Assembly: GCA_016710595.1 (NCBI GenBank)
Contig: JADJVM010000008.1
Coordinates: 1,302,001-1,366,000 of the forward strand
Direction of reading: 5' to 3'
Source of the DNA: Niastella sp.
GTDB lineage: Bacteria > Bacteroidota > Bacteroidia > Chitinophagales > Chitinophagaceae
Length of the DNA: 64,000 bases
The notes beneath the pieces are model-generated. The model ran no database searches, was not told the origin of the DNA, and saw only the letters and a program-made list of their open reading frames with translations. Shown piece after piece: positions 10,801 through 18,631 of the stretch; position 1 is the first letter of the stretch, and each line of letters opens with the position of its first letter. Both the position numbers and the translations under genes were made by a program.

Positions 10801-10911
10801 TCTACAGAGTCTATCTTAAAGATACCTGCCTCAAAACTATCATCCGGTATCTATATCCTAAGGGTGAAAGACCAGGCCAATGTAATTACACAAAAAGTGA
10901 TTGTTCAATAA
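7882..10911 (+). CDS. Lamin-tail-domain T9SS type A sorted surface protein
   Basis: 1009 residues, ATG at 7882, signal peptide ending MGSFAQ. A lamin tail domain covers about 20-195 (RISQVYGGGGNS, DFIELFNAGSS, GKYYLVGLGGG). It is followed by an Ig-like beta-sandwich (about 200-300) and a long beta-rich region with short glycine/asparagine-rich strands. The last 75 or so residues are a type A sorting domain (INPNPATDYINLYV, SGIYILRVKDQ, QKVIVQ). Exported by T9SS and probably surface attached. Its N-terminus is clearly paralogous to the protein at 1-2453, on the other side of the receptor/enzyme pair. Lamin tail domains in bacteria often accompany extracellular nucleases and phosphatases, which fits the neighbouring enzyme; direct function unknown. 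Confidence 0.88.
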   Translation: MKKIFTLLFLICTMGSFAQVRISQVYGGGGNSAATYTNDFIELFNAGSSTVDITGWSVQYASAAGTSWAVTSLSGSIAPGKYYLVGLGGGSTGIALPATDATGSFNMSGTTGKVALVNDNTALSGTNGCTASSVVDALGYGAGSCFEAAVFTPTGISNSKSMFRKSNGCTETNNNSTDFEVLDVAPRNSSSPANPCGAPSPILSAYPTVTGLQVTFGSPSAEAAYTLDGTLLTPASGNITVTPGTDLEISTNTGGPYSTSPILVPYTGGTLSTTLYVRIAATAPVGAFSSSVIHTGGGAAAAPLNVNGTVSAAYYNTKANLGLTNLGTWSSTLDGTGPSPANFTDAYQSFNIVSQANANYSGVLGITPSTSKLVVGDGVNPITFTVLPGVDSVTSATRIDVLNNGSLVLQNERRPFLNNLATGSTVDFAQTGTSTSDTIRIPAISFYNLKLTGGLKYFSSGVTTTRGDFTANGVVSMNGNSPSFSTLNALGNVVFSGGSVFEPSPSGDAARLTLKMNGDGPSKNLFGNGTDIKIFRLQRDSTEVCTIETGSNTTLTLGNATSGGLQLSQANTLLNLAGNTLNIVGGGYVTNSALGKIYAEDANISIARQTGSGNAGVLRFETDAYLNNFTINLGPSIASDTLQINDDITVTGVASFTNGKVLMASGKTFSMDAGSSVSGGSANSLLDGNMAKYGNTNFTFPVGKGNKYAPVDIAGLSGNSNFSVEYFFSGYGNTAIDPATAALYPQYNVSPTEYWIINRTNSATANLTLHYTDSRSNIFVPAAIRMAHFDGSDWDDLGGTPNAANTTSSGSVSVNNVSQYSPFTFGAIANNVLPVTLTAFNVQKQNSAVKISWATDQEVNTREFHVERSVNGRDWTMIRTVQAAGNSSNRLQYAILDENPVKGINYYRIAMVDIDQRVSLTGVKTILFNSAYSIMINPNPATDYINLYVAGNSNQPYQVTLTDMSGKKMLDIQSTESILKIPASKLSSGIYILRVKDQANVITQKVIVQ

Positions 10912-10932
10912 ACCGAATTCACATACATAAAG

Positions 10933-10963
10933 AAACTGCTGGTTAATAACCGGCAGTTTTTTT
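10933..10963 (+). terminator. Rho-independent terminator
   Basis: 12-bp stem (10933-10944 with 10948-10959, one G-U pair), 3-nt loop, then T-run to 10963. It ends the transcript of the lamin-tail gene. Confidence 0.85.
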
Positions 10964-11226
10964 ATGCTTTTACCAGATCCAATAAATAATTAGTAACTTT
11001 TAAAATGCATTGGTTAATGATGGAAAAAGTTTGAAATCTATGGCACGCATGTTTCAATTAAAATAATAATGGAACGATTGCAAAAACCATTCAAACAATA
11101 CTTACAAATAGATTTAAAGCTAAATAAATTCTACTGGAACGATTTAAAACATTAAAATAACAGGAAAGGCAAATCAATATTGATTGCACACAAATATTCA
11201 TTTTAAACGCTGGCGAGGTCGATGCA
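10964..11226. other. Gene-free stretch between converging genes
   Basis: AT-rich sequence between the terminator and the stop of the Wzz-like gene. No tRNA cloverleaf, repeat, convincing open frame or strong hairpin was seen. Confidence 0.5.
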
Positions 11227-12264
11227 TTACTCGGTTTCTTTAACGGCAACAGTAGGTTCATCATCGCCAAACACTGCCTGGTTAAGCTCGGCATTCACGT
11301 ATTTATATAAAATATCTGCAATTAAAATCACCGAAGAAAGCAAACAACCTAGTATAAAACCAAGTATCCCGTATAATATACCTGAAGGTTTTTCTTCATC
11401 AAATGGAGGCTCAGGTTTATCTAAAGTTTCAATAATAGGACGAGCTTTTTGCAATCGCCATAAAGCTTCTTCCCGGTTATTGGCTGCCGCATCTTTTTGG
11501 CGTAACACCCTTTCTTTATCTGTAATTAAATTTTCTTTTGGTATGGTAAACTCTATGCGTTCGCCGGGCACAAATAAAGTGGTATTGGCCATTGTGATGG
11601 CTCTTCTGTCAAATGTTTTTAATACATCATTCAGCGAATCGAGTTTACGCATTGTAAAATTATAATCTTCTCTCGCTTTTTTGATTTTTAGATCAATATA
11701 AAACTGTGAAATTTTATCAATCAAAACATAACTTACGGGTGATATTAATTTTTTATCGGTATTAGAAAAAGTGAGTTCAAACATACCATTCTTATTGATT
11801 TTTGCATCAATACTATTTTGGAGCAGCACCGCTGCCATAGCAGATAATGCCGTATCGTTGTGTGGTACAATCAGCTTTTTAGAAACAAATGATTTTCTTT
11901 CATTTTCACTTTCAATAATTAATTCTCCGATGGTTTTATTTCCAAATTGGGGAAGTTTCTCTAAAGCCACTGCTTCCCGGGTGCGCCTGCTTTTTGCGAG
12001 TTCTACAATATTAATTGATGCTTCCTGGCTAAAACTTTTTGGTGTTTCACTCATGCCGGTTAAGCTACTAAGTAAAGATGATGCTCCAGAATTATCTGCC
12101 GCATTCGTAAGTGGGAAAATAGAAGCGGTACTTGAATATACAGGAGAAACACTTTTTGTATAAATATAAAACAGGATAGCAAGGCCAATACCGCAAACCA
12201 ATACTATGATCTTAAGTTTACTAAGCCTGGTATATATTTTTCTTATTAGTTCTTTTGAGGTCAC
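11227..12264 (-). CDS. Wzz-type polysaccharide chain-length/co-polymerase protein
   Basis: 345 residues starting at GTG 12264, 7 nt after the upstream gene's stop; no nearby ATG gives a better start. N-terminal transmembrane helix about 17-36, a periplasmic Wzz domain beginning VSPVYSSTASIFPL, a coiled-coil-prone central part, and a second transmembrane segment about 300-325 (GILYGILGFILGCLLSSVIL). This is the topology of chain-length determinants that work with Wza-type export proteins. There is no fused tyrosine kinase domain: the tail ends shortly after the second helix. It lies directly downstream of the SLBB export gene and is probably co-transcribed. Length control of a surface polysaccharide is inferred from the family. 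Confidence 0.85.
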   Translation of the reverse strand: MTSKELIRKIYTRLSKLKIIVLVCGIGLAILFYIYTKSVSPVYSSTASIFPLTNAADNSGASSLLSSLTGMSETPKSFSQEASINIVELAKSRRTREAVALEKLPQFGNKTIGELIIESENERKSFVSKKLIVPHNDTALSAMAAVLLQNSIDAKINKNGMFELTFSNTDKKLISPVSYVLIDKISQFYIDLKIKKAREDYNFTMRKLDSLNDVLKTFDRRAITMANTTLFVPGERIEFTIPKENLITDKERVLRQKDAAANNREEALWRLQKARPIIETLDKPEPPFDEEKPSGILYGILGFILGCLLSSVILIADILYKYVNAELNQAVFGDDEPTVAVKETE

Positions 12265-12271
12265 CGCTTTT

Positions 12272-14656
12272 TTATTTTATGTATTTAAATATAAGGCCGG
12301 TTAATACCACTGGTATTGCTGCTATAATTACCGATTTGGTAAGATCGCTTATCTCCTGTCCCTGTGGTTTTTGAGGTACAGTTATCATTGCCCCTTCTTC
12401 TACTTTGGGATACTTATGAACAAACAGAAAAGATTTTGTTCTTTTACTTTTTCCATTTGCGTATGTAACATAAATCCTGTTTCGCCAGGGCCTTACCCCA
12501 TAACCACCTGCCTTATCAATATAATAAGTAAGATTGGTATGTTCCTTATCAAATGCAATTTTTAATGGAGATTGCACCTTGCCCTGTACACTTACAAAAG
12601 GATTAATTTCAGGAACAAAAATCAAATCTTTTTCCTGCAGGATTATGTCATATTTTGAATTGGGGTATTTTAATGCATTATACAAATCAATACTTACTGG
12701 CTCTTCCAGAAATTTCATTTTTTCTACTTTTGAGCTATCGAGGATCGGGCGGCCTAAAGTATCTAACTTGGGTCTATCTACTACAGATTCCCTGAACATA
12801 TTTGTTTTCGTACGGTATAAAACGGCACCACTTAAGTTTGCATTGTCAACCAATCCTCCTGCACGTTTTATGAAAGATGAAATTCTTTCAAATTTATTAA
12901 GACGGGGATATAAACCGGGATATTTCACCATGCCTTTTAATTCTACATTTTGTTGTAATTCAAAAGTAGGATTGCGCCGCACAAAAACCTGGTCAAATGG
13001 ACGGAGTTTAATTTTACTGGCAATTGAATCTAATTGTAAATCGGAAGAGATGGCATAAGATCTTACAATTGTCCGGGTGGGTTTCATACTTTTTTTAGCA
13101 GAATCCACATCTACCACACTTGATATTTCCAACCGGCCAAATTCTGCGGATTGTTTAATACCACCAGATAAATACAAAAGGTCTTCCAAAGTCATACCTC
13201 CGTATTTACGCACTTTACCTTCTTTTCTTACTTCTCCATAAATCTCAACAAATTCAGCATCCGAAAATTCACTCACAGAAAATAATTGTATTACATCATT
13301 TACCTGTACTTCTAAATTACTACTATTTTTATTTTGGTTAGAATCATTAATATCTGTGAGATCCACTTCTAACCGGTCACTCTGTAAATTGGTAGTATCG
13401 CCTGCATTTCTAAATACATAGGCCCTTGGCAAATAAGTATTCCGGGTAACACCTCCTGCCCGGTTGATGATATCAAATAACCGCTCACCTTTGCGAAGTT
13501 CATAAATGCCAGGGTAAGTAACTTCTCCCCGGATTTCAATCTTATTAGAAATACCGGGTTTCACAAATGGAACCTGTACAATGTCTCCATCTTCTAACAT
13601 AAAGTCTTGTCCCGGAATTTTAATAATCGCATTTACATTTACATCCCGCTGCACCTGGCTTTCATTTTCTGATCTCAATATTTTCATACTAGAACCCAGG
13701 GCATCTGCGGTAAGCCCGCCTGAATATTTTAATAATGCTTTTACGCCTTCATCTTTTTTTAGCTGGTAATACATTGGCCTTTTAAACTGCCCAATAGCAA
13801 ACACCTTTTTTTGTACCGTCCCTACAATCACAAAATCATTATTCTCTAAATAAATATGTTTTCCCAATTCACCGGTAGTTAAATATTTATATACATCTAA
13901 TTCATCTATTACCCTGCCATTTCTTTTTATGAGAATGGAACGTAAATCCCCGAATTCAGTTGTTCCACCGGCCATACCAATCAATGTAAATGCATTTACA
14001 AATGCAGATACGGTATAAGGTCCGGGTTTATTTACTTCACCAGTTACGTTTATGTTTATAGTTCTTGGTTGGCCCAGGCTAATGGCAATATTGGTACCTG
14101 CGGGTACTACGCTTTTAAAGCGTGAGTAAATAATATTGCGTGCATTTTCAAATGTTAATCCCTGCACATATATTTTACCAAGCCCTTGTGGAAAGATTGC
14201 TCCATCTCTTGCAATTACGTAACTATTTTGATATTCGGCCGCTCCCCATAAAGCAACAATAATATGATCCCCCACACCAATAGGATAATCCAGGGGAGGA
14301 GTTGATAATTCCGACAGGTCCATACGAGCCGATTGAGAAAACACATTTGCTCCATACGTATCTTCGGGACTATAAGCATTCTTCTTAAGATTGTCGGTAA
14401 CTACGCTATCCTTATCAATCTTTGTATTTTTTAAAAGATCTGCATTTTTATCTTTTCCTGTTTCCCGGTTTTTATCTTCTAATAAAGATCGTAACTGTGG
14501 TTGTGAGAGTGATTTGGGATCAATCTGTACAGGGTTAGATTCTGAAGGGGTTTGGGGATTTATTACCGGCGGTTGGCACCAGGCAGAAAAAGCGGCCATA
14601 GTGAAAACCAAAAGAAATAAAAATTTGTACTTTAATCCCGTTTTTCCTGTTCGCAT
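12272..14656 (-). CDS. SLBB-domain polysaccharide export protein (Wza family)
   Basis: 794 residues from ATG 14656. The frame can be extended to TTG at 14695, but that codon lies inside a TAnnTTTG promoter box, so the internal ATG (MRTGKTGLKYKF) with its signal peptide ending AFSAWC is preferred. A Poly_export domain follows (PPLDYPIGVGDHIIVALWG), then repeated SLBB domains (INVTGEVNKPGPYTV, IEIRGEVTYPGIYEL, VELKGMVKYPGLYP, VSVQGKVQSPL) and a C-terminal hydrophobic segment (SVIIAAIPVVLTGLIFKYI). It is longer than classical Wza (about 380) because of additional SLBB repeats, as is usual in Bacteroidota. It forms the outer-membrane/periplasmic export channel for capsule or exopolysaccharide. 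Partner Wzz-like gene follows 7 nt downstream; no glycosyltransferase cluster is adjacent. Confidence 0.88.
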   Translation of the reverse strand: MRTGKTGLKYKFLFLLVFTMAAFSAWCQPPVINPQTPSESNPVQIDPKSLSQPQLRSLLEDKNRETGKDKNADLLKNTKIDKDSVVTDNLKKNAYSPEDTYGANVFSQSARMDLSELSTPPLDYPIGVGDHIIVALWGAAEYQNSYVIARDGAIFPQGLGKIYVQGLTFENARNIIYSRFKSVVPAGTNIAISLGQPRTININVTGEVNKPGPYTVSAFVNAFTLIGMAGGTTEFGDLRSILIKRNGRVIDELDVYKYLTTGELGKHIYLENNDFVIVGTVQKKVFAIGQFKRPMYYQLKKDEGVKALLKYSGGLTADALGSSMKILRSENESQVQRDVNVNAIIKIPGQDFMLEDGDIVQVPFVKPGISNKIEIRGEVTYPGIYELRKGERLFDIINRAGGVTRNTYLPRAYVFRNAGDTTNLQSDRLEVDLTDINDSNQNKNSSNLEVQVNDVIQLFSVSEFSDAEFVEIYGEVRKEGKVRKYGGMTLEDLLYLSGGIKQSAEFGRLEISSVVDVDSAKKSMKPTRTIVRSYAISSDLQLDSIASKIKLRPFDQVFVRRNPTFELQQNVELKGMVKYPGLYPRLNKFERISSFIKRAGGLVDNANLSGAVLYRTKTNMFRESVVDRPKLDTLGRPILDSSKVEKMKFLEEPVSIDLYNALKYPNSKYDIILQEKDLIFVPEINPFVSVQGKVQSPLKIAFDKEHTNLTYYIDKAGGYGVRPWRNRIYVTYANGKSKRTKSFLFVHKYPKVEEGAMITVPQKPQGQEISDLTKSVIIAAIPVVLTGLIFKYIK

Positions 14657-14692
14657 TTTTTCAGGGGTTGGTTTATACTTTTTAAAAAATCG

Positions 14693-14700
14693 CAAATATA
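14693..14700 (-). promoter_or_regulatory. Bacteroidota -7 element upstream of the export gene
   Basis: Minus strand TATATTTG, 36 nt before ATG 14656. It overlaps an in-frame TTG at 14695 and so decides against that longer start. Confidence 0.5.
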
Positions 14701-14714
14701 CTGATTAATGTGTG

Positions 14715-15650
14715 CTAATTGAGCAGGGAGTTGAATTCTGCCCATATTTCCGAAATGATTTCGGCTGCCGGTTTTATTTCGTGTATTAAAGCAGATACCT
14801 GTCCAATCTCCAGTTCACCTTCTGATAAATCTCCTTCAAACATGCCCCGTTTTGCTCTTCCTTTTCCTAATAATGTTTCTAAATCGGCCTTGCTCGCACT
14901 TTGTTCTTCAGCTTGTTTTACTTTATTATAAAATTCATTTTTTAATAATCTTACCGGTGTTAATTGTTTTAAACTAAGGATGGTATCGCCTTCCCCGGCT
15001 TCCAAAACTGCATTTTTAAAATTAATATGATTAGATGCTTCCTCACTCGCTACAAAACGGCTCCCCATTTGTACCCCTTCAGCTCCTAATATTAGTGCTG
15101 CCAGCATTTGCCTTGCAGTAGCTATTCCCCCGGCTGCTATCACCGGAATTTTTACTTTTTCACATACTGAAGGTATCAATATAAAACTGGTGGTTTCTTC
15201 TCTTCCATTATGGCCACCCGCTTCAAACCCTTCAGCAACAATGGCATCACATCCTGCTTGTTCGGCTTTTAAAGCAAACTTTGCGCTACTTACCACATGT
15301 ACTACTGTAATACCCTGTGCTTTTAATGTTGCCGTCCATGTTGCCGGATTACCAGCGCTGGTAAATACAATAGGAACATTTAATTCAATGATCGTTTCAA
15401 TGTGTTTATCAATATCAGGGTAAAGCAAGGGCAGGTTTACGGCAAATGGTTTATTGGTTGCCGTTTTGCATTTTATAATATGCTGCCTGAGCACTTCAGG
15501 ATACATACTTCCGCTACCAATTACACCCAAAGCACCCGCATTGCTTACGGCACTTGCAAGCTTCCACCCACTGGTCCAAATCATACCGGCCTGGATGATG
15601 GGCTTTTCAATTTGAAATAATCGGGTTACCCTTTCTGTAAAAATTTTCAT
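14715..15650 (-). CDS. Nitronate monooxygenase family flavoprotein
   Basis: 311 residues, ATG 15650. FMN-dependent TIM barrel of the nitronate monooxygenase/2-nitropropane dioxygenase family: N-terminal PIIQAGMIW, phosphate-binding PVIAAGGIATARQ and GAEGVQMGSRFVASEE, and the active-site histidine H147 in AEGFEAGGHNG. Length is typical (310-330). Family members oxidise nitronates (for example propionate-3-nitronate) to protect the cell; the related enoyl-ACP reductase FabK shares the fold and is a possible alternative. It lies between the sugar-nucleotide gene and the polysaccharide export gene on the same strand, but no functional link is evident. Confidence 0.85.
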   Translation of the reverse strand: MKIFTERVTRLFQIEKPIIQAGMIWTSGWKLASAVSNAGALGVIGSGSMYPEVLRQHIIKCKTATNKPFAVNLPLLYPDIDKHIETIIELNVPIVFTSAGNPATWTATLKAQGITVVHVVSSAKFALKAEQAGCDAIVAEGFEAGGHNGREETTSFILIPSVCEKVKIPVIAAGGIATARQMLAALILGAEGVQMGSRFVASEEASNHINFKNAVLEAGEGDTILSLKQLTPVRLLKNEFYNKVKQAEEQSASKADLETLLGKGRAKRGMFEGDLSEGELEIGQVSALIHEIKPAAEIISEIWAEFNSLLN

Positions 15651-15716
15651 GCAATAGTTTACAAAATAATAATTACCCGTACAAGTGCTGGTTTTTAATT
15701 ATCAACATATACACAA

Positions 15717-16721
15717 TTATTTAGAATTGCCACCAAGATCTACGGCAGCATTGTCACCAATATTTAAACTACGGCTTACCCCTTTTACTGCAGCATCGCT
15801 ACCAATAAGTGAATTAGAAAGAACAATTTCTCCCAGGTTTGAATAAGATCCCACAATTGAATTTTGGATGATACAATAATTCACAATTGAATTTTCGCCA
15901 ATTGCTACATTGGGCCCTATCACCGAATTTTCAATAACACAACCCGGTCCGATACTTACCGGGGGGATTATAATGCTGCTACTATATTCTTTACCATCTC
16001 CTGTATTGCCCCCAAATTTTTTGAGTAGAATGGCGTTGGATGCTATTAATGAATCTTTCTTACCACAGTCAAACCAGTTTTGCACCTTAAAACTTCTAAA
16101 CTTTACACCTCTTTGAATCATACATTCCAGCGCATCTGTGAGATTAAATTCCTCATAGGTACGTATTTTATTTTCCTGTATTTTTTTAAGGCATTCAAAT
16201 AAAATAGCACTTTCTTTTATTTTATAAATCCCCACCAGGGCCATGTTGCTTTTAGGTATCGAAGGTTTTTCTACCACCCTTTGTATAAATCCATCTTCAC
16301 TCATTTCGGCTACTCCAAAATTACGGGGGTCATCTACCTTTTTCACGCCCAGCATACTATATTCGGATGCTACCACTTCCTTTACATCATATTCTGCAAT
16401 CGTATCGCCCAATACAATCAGTAAATCGTCGGAACCTACTCTTTCTTTGGTAAGTTCAATGGCATGTCCGGTGCCATGCCGCTCACTTTGTGTTATAAAA
16501 GAAGCTACTATATCCGGGTGTGTGGCGGTAACATAATCCTGTATCTTATCGCCCAGGTAGCCAATGATAAAAATAAATTCTTTGATACCGGCATCTTTGA
16601 GCTGCTCAATAATAATACTGAGTATCGTTTTCCCTGCTAATGGAATTAATGCTTTTGGTTGTGTATATGTATGTGGCCGAAGTTTTGTACCGGCGCCTGC
16701 TACAGGAATAATAGCCTTCAT
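15717..16721 (-). CDS. Sugar-phosphate nucleotidyltransferase with left-handed beta-helix tail
   Basis: 334 residues, ATG 16721. The N-terminal nucleotidyltransferase fold has the signature G9-A-G-T-K-L-R-P with K13, R15 and K23 (PKALIPLAGK). Around residue 100 comes the LIVLGDTI metal-binding region. Residues from about 240 are hexapeptide-like repeats (VIENSVIGPNVAIGENS). This layout fits glucose-1-phosphate thymidylyl/uridylyl- or mannose-1-phosphate guanylyltransferase-like enzymes; the exact sugar and nucleotide cannot be assigned. It probably feeds activated sugars to surface polysaccharide or cell envelope synthesis, consistent with the export genes 1-4 kb downstream on the same strand. 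Confidence 0.85.
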   Translation of the reverse strand: MKAIIPVAGAGTKLRPHTYTQPKALIPLAGKTILSIIIEQLKDAGIKEFIFIIGYLGDKIQDYVTATHPDIVASFITQSERHGTGHAIELTKERVGSDDLLIVLGDTIAEYDVKEVVASEYSMLGVKKVDDPRNFGVAEMSEDGFIQRVVEKPSIPKSNMALVGIYKIKESAILFECLKKIQENKIRTYEEFNLTDALECMIQRGVKFRSFKVQNWFDCGKKDSLIASNAILLKKFGGNTGDGKEYSSSIIIPPVSIGPGCVIENSVIGPNVAIGENSIVNYCIIQNSIVGSYSNLGEIVLSNSLIGSDAAVKGVSRSLNIGDNAAVDLGGNSK

Positions 16722-16848
16722 GAATATATTGTATGCACCCGGTTAAAGGTGTGTTAGATAGAAAATAAATTTTCTCCAATGGTTTAAGCTCGTGAAATTA
16801 CACTATTTTAAGCAAACAACTTCATCCTAATCTTCATTGACCGATCGC

Positions 16849-16878
16849 TTTGATTCCGCTCCCGGCTGCTTATATTTG
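16849..16878 (+). promoter_or_regulatory. Bacteroidota promoter for glyA (-33 TTTG, N18, -7 TATATTTG)
   Basis: TTTG at 16849-16852, an 18-nt spacer, then TATATTTG at 16871-16878, 15 nt before ATG 16894. Both elements match the housekeeping consensus, making this the clearest promoter in the window. Confidence 0.7.
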
Positions 16879-16893
16879 CCTATAAAATGATAA

Positions 16894-18180
16894 ATGATGC
16901 AAAGAGATACAATCGTTTTTAATTTAATAAACCAGGAGCTGGAACGCCAGCAACATGGTATAGAATTAATTGCAAGCGAGAACTTTACCAGCCTCCAGGT
17001 AATGGAAGCAATGGGCACTTCGCTTACCAATAAGTATGCAGAAGGGTATCCCGGGAGGCGCTATTATGGTGGCTGCGAAATTATTGACCAGGTAGAACAA
17101 CTGGCCATAGACCGTTTAAAACAAATTTTTAATTGTGAGTATGCCAATGTGCAGCCGCATAGTGGTGCACAGGCCAATGCCGCATTAATGCTTGGCGTTT
17201 TGCAACCTGGCGATAAAATCCTGGGGTTAGACCTGAGTATGGGCGGCCACCTTACCCACGGTTCACCGGTAAACTTTTCTGGTAAATTATATGAAGCACA
17301 TTTCTATACTGTAAAAAAAGATACCGGCCTCATAGATTATGATATGCTTGAAGAAAAAGCAAGAACCGTAAAACCAAAGCTTATTATTTGTGGTGCCTCT
17401 GCCTATAGCCGTGATATTGATTATGGCCGCATTCGTAAAGTGGCAGATGAAATTAATGCTTTTGTGATGTGCGATATGGCTCACCCGGCGGGGCTCATTG
17501 CCAAAGGCCTATTAAATTCACCTTTTGATGATTGTCATTTTGTAACCAGTACTACACATAAAACATTAAGAGGTCCCAGGGGCGGCATTATTTTAATGAA
17601 AAAAGATTTTGAAAATCCATTTGGCCTTAAAGATGTAAAAAGTAAAACCCGTATGATGAGCAATATCCTGGATATGGCTGTTTTTCCGGGTACACAGGGT
17701 GGTCCGCTGGAACATGTGATTGCTGCCAAAGCAGTATCTTTTGGTGAAATACTTACAGATGATTTTACAGCTTATGCCAAACAAATTCAAAAGAATGCAC
17801 AAGCCATGGCGAAGGCTTTTACGGCAAAAGGTTACAATATTATAAGCGGTGGCACAGACAATCATCTTATGCTGATAGACCTGCGCAATAAAAACTTAAC
17901 GGGTAAAAAAGCACAGGAAACTTTGGATAAAGCGCATATTACGCTTAATAAAAATGCAGTGCCATATGATGATAAAAGCCCTTTTGTAACCAGTGGCATC
18001 CGGGTGGGCGTACCTGCCATTACCACAAGGGGAATGAAGGAAGAACACATGCCCTTAGTAGTAGCATTGATTGACCGGGTTTTAATGAATATTGATGATC
18101 AAAAAACAATTGCTGCTGTAAGCCATGAAGTAAAAGATTTAATGAAACAATTCCCATTATATCCTCAATTGAATAAATAA
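16894..18180 (+). CDS. glyA: Serine hydroxymethyltransferase
   Basis: 428 residues, start ATG 16894 (a second ATG follows directly). Full-length PLP enzyme that converts serine and tetrahydrofolate to glycine and 5,10-methylene-THF. The N-terminal signature [18 protein letters not shown], cofactor-stacking region [10 protein letters not shown]194 and H197 in MCDMAHPAG, and the PLP lysine K223 in [13 protein letters not shown] are all present. Cytosolic; its one-carbon product feeds the pathway that includes FolD at 40045. A DUF4293 gene starts 8 nt downstream and is probably co-transcribed. Confidence 0.98.
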   Translation: MMQRDTIVFNLINQELERQQHGIELIASENFTSLQVMEAMGTSLTNKYAEGYPGRRYYGGCEIIDQVEQLAIDRLKQIFNCEYANVQPHSGAQANAALMLGVLQPGDKILGLDLSMGGHLTHGSPVNFSGKLYEAHFYTVKKDTGLIDYDMLEEKARTVKPKLIICGASAYSRDIDYGRIRKVADEINAFVMCDMAHPAGLIAKGLLNSPFDDCHFVTSTTHKTLRGPRGGIILMKKDFENPFGLKDVKSKTRMMSNILDMAVFPGTQGGPLEHVIAAKAVSFGEILTDDFTAYAKQIQKNAQAMAKAFTAKGYNIISGGTDNHLMLIDLRNKNLTGKKAQETLDKAHITLNKNAVPYDDKSPFVTSGIRVGVPAITTRGMKEEHMPLVVALIDRVLMNIDDQKTIAAVSHEVKDLMKQFPLYPQLNK

Positions 18181-18188
18181 AATTAACA

Positions 18189-18599
18189 ATGTTACAAAGA
18201 ATACAAAGTTTATGGTTGCTACTGGCTTCAGCCTGTTCATTCTCTACCCTTAAACTTCCCTTTTATATGGGGATTGATAAAACGGGGATCCCGAATAGTA
18301 CACTGGAAGCTACAGACAGTCTGGAACTGTTAGTACCCACCATTGCACTGGGAGTACTTAGCTTGCTTACTATATTTTTATTTAAGAACCGTTCATTACA
18401 AATCCGTTTTATTATTTTGGGCATCCTGCTGGAGGCCGTGCTGTTATTTCTTTACTATAATCAATTACAATCATACAGCGATGGGCAACTTGTACTTACA
18501 TCCATCATCCACGTGTTTGTTTTAATCTTCTTAATACTGGGCCTGCGTGGGGTATTAAGAGATAATAAAATTATAAAAGAAAGTAACCGGCTACGATAG
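18189..18599 (+). CDS. DUF4293 family membrane protein
   Basis: 136 residues, ATG 18189. Four predicted hydrophobic segments (about 6-22, 49-66, 72-90, 103-122), starting LQRIQSLWLLLAS, which is the usual N-terminus of DUF4293, a small Bacteroidota-specific inner-membrane family of unknown function. The 8-nt gap after glyA suggests one transcript. No catalytic motif visible. Confidence 0.8.
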   Translation: MLQRIQSLWLLLASACSFSTLKLPFYMGIDKTGIPNSTLEATDSLELLVPTIALGVLSLLTIFLFKNRSLQIRFIILGILLEAVLLFLYYNQLQSYSDGQLVLTSIIHVFVLIFLILGLRGVLRDNKIIKESNRLR

Positions 18600-18631
18600 T
18601 TTGTACTAAAGAAATACTGGATACAGATGTT

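Noticed and set aside
10964..11226. tRNA or other RNA gene in the convergent gap
   Set aside because: No cloverleaf, CCA end or conserved RNA motif could be traced.
14656..14695. Longer start for the polysaccharide export gene at TTG 14695
   Set aside because: The TTG lies inside a TATATTTG promoter box and the signal peptide fits the ATG at 14656.
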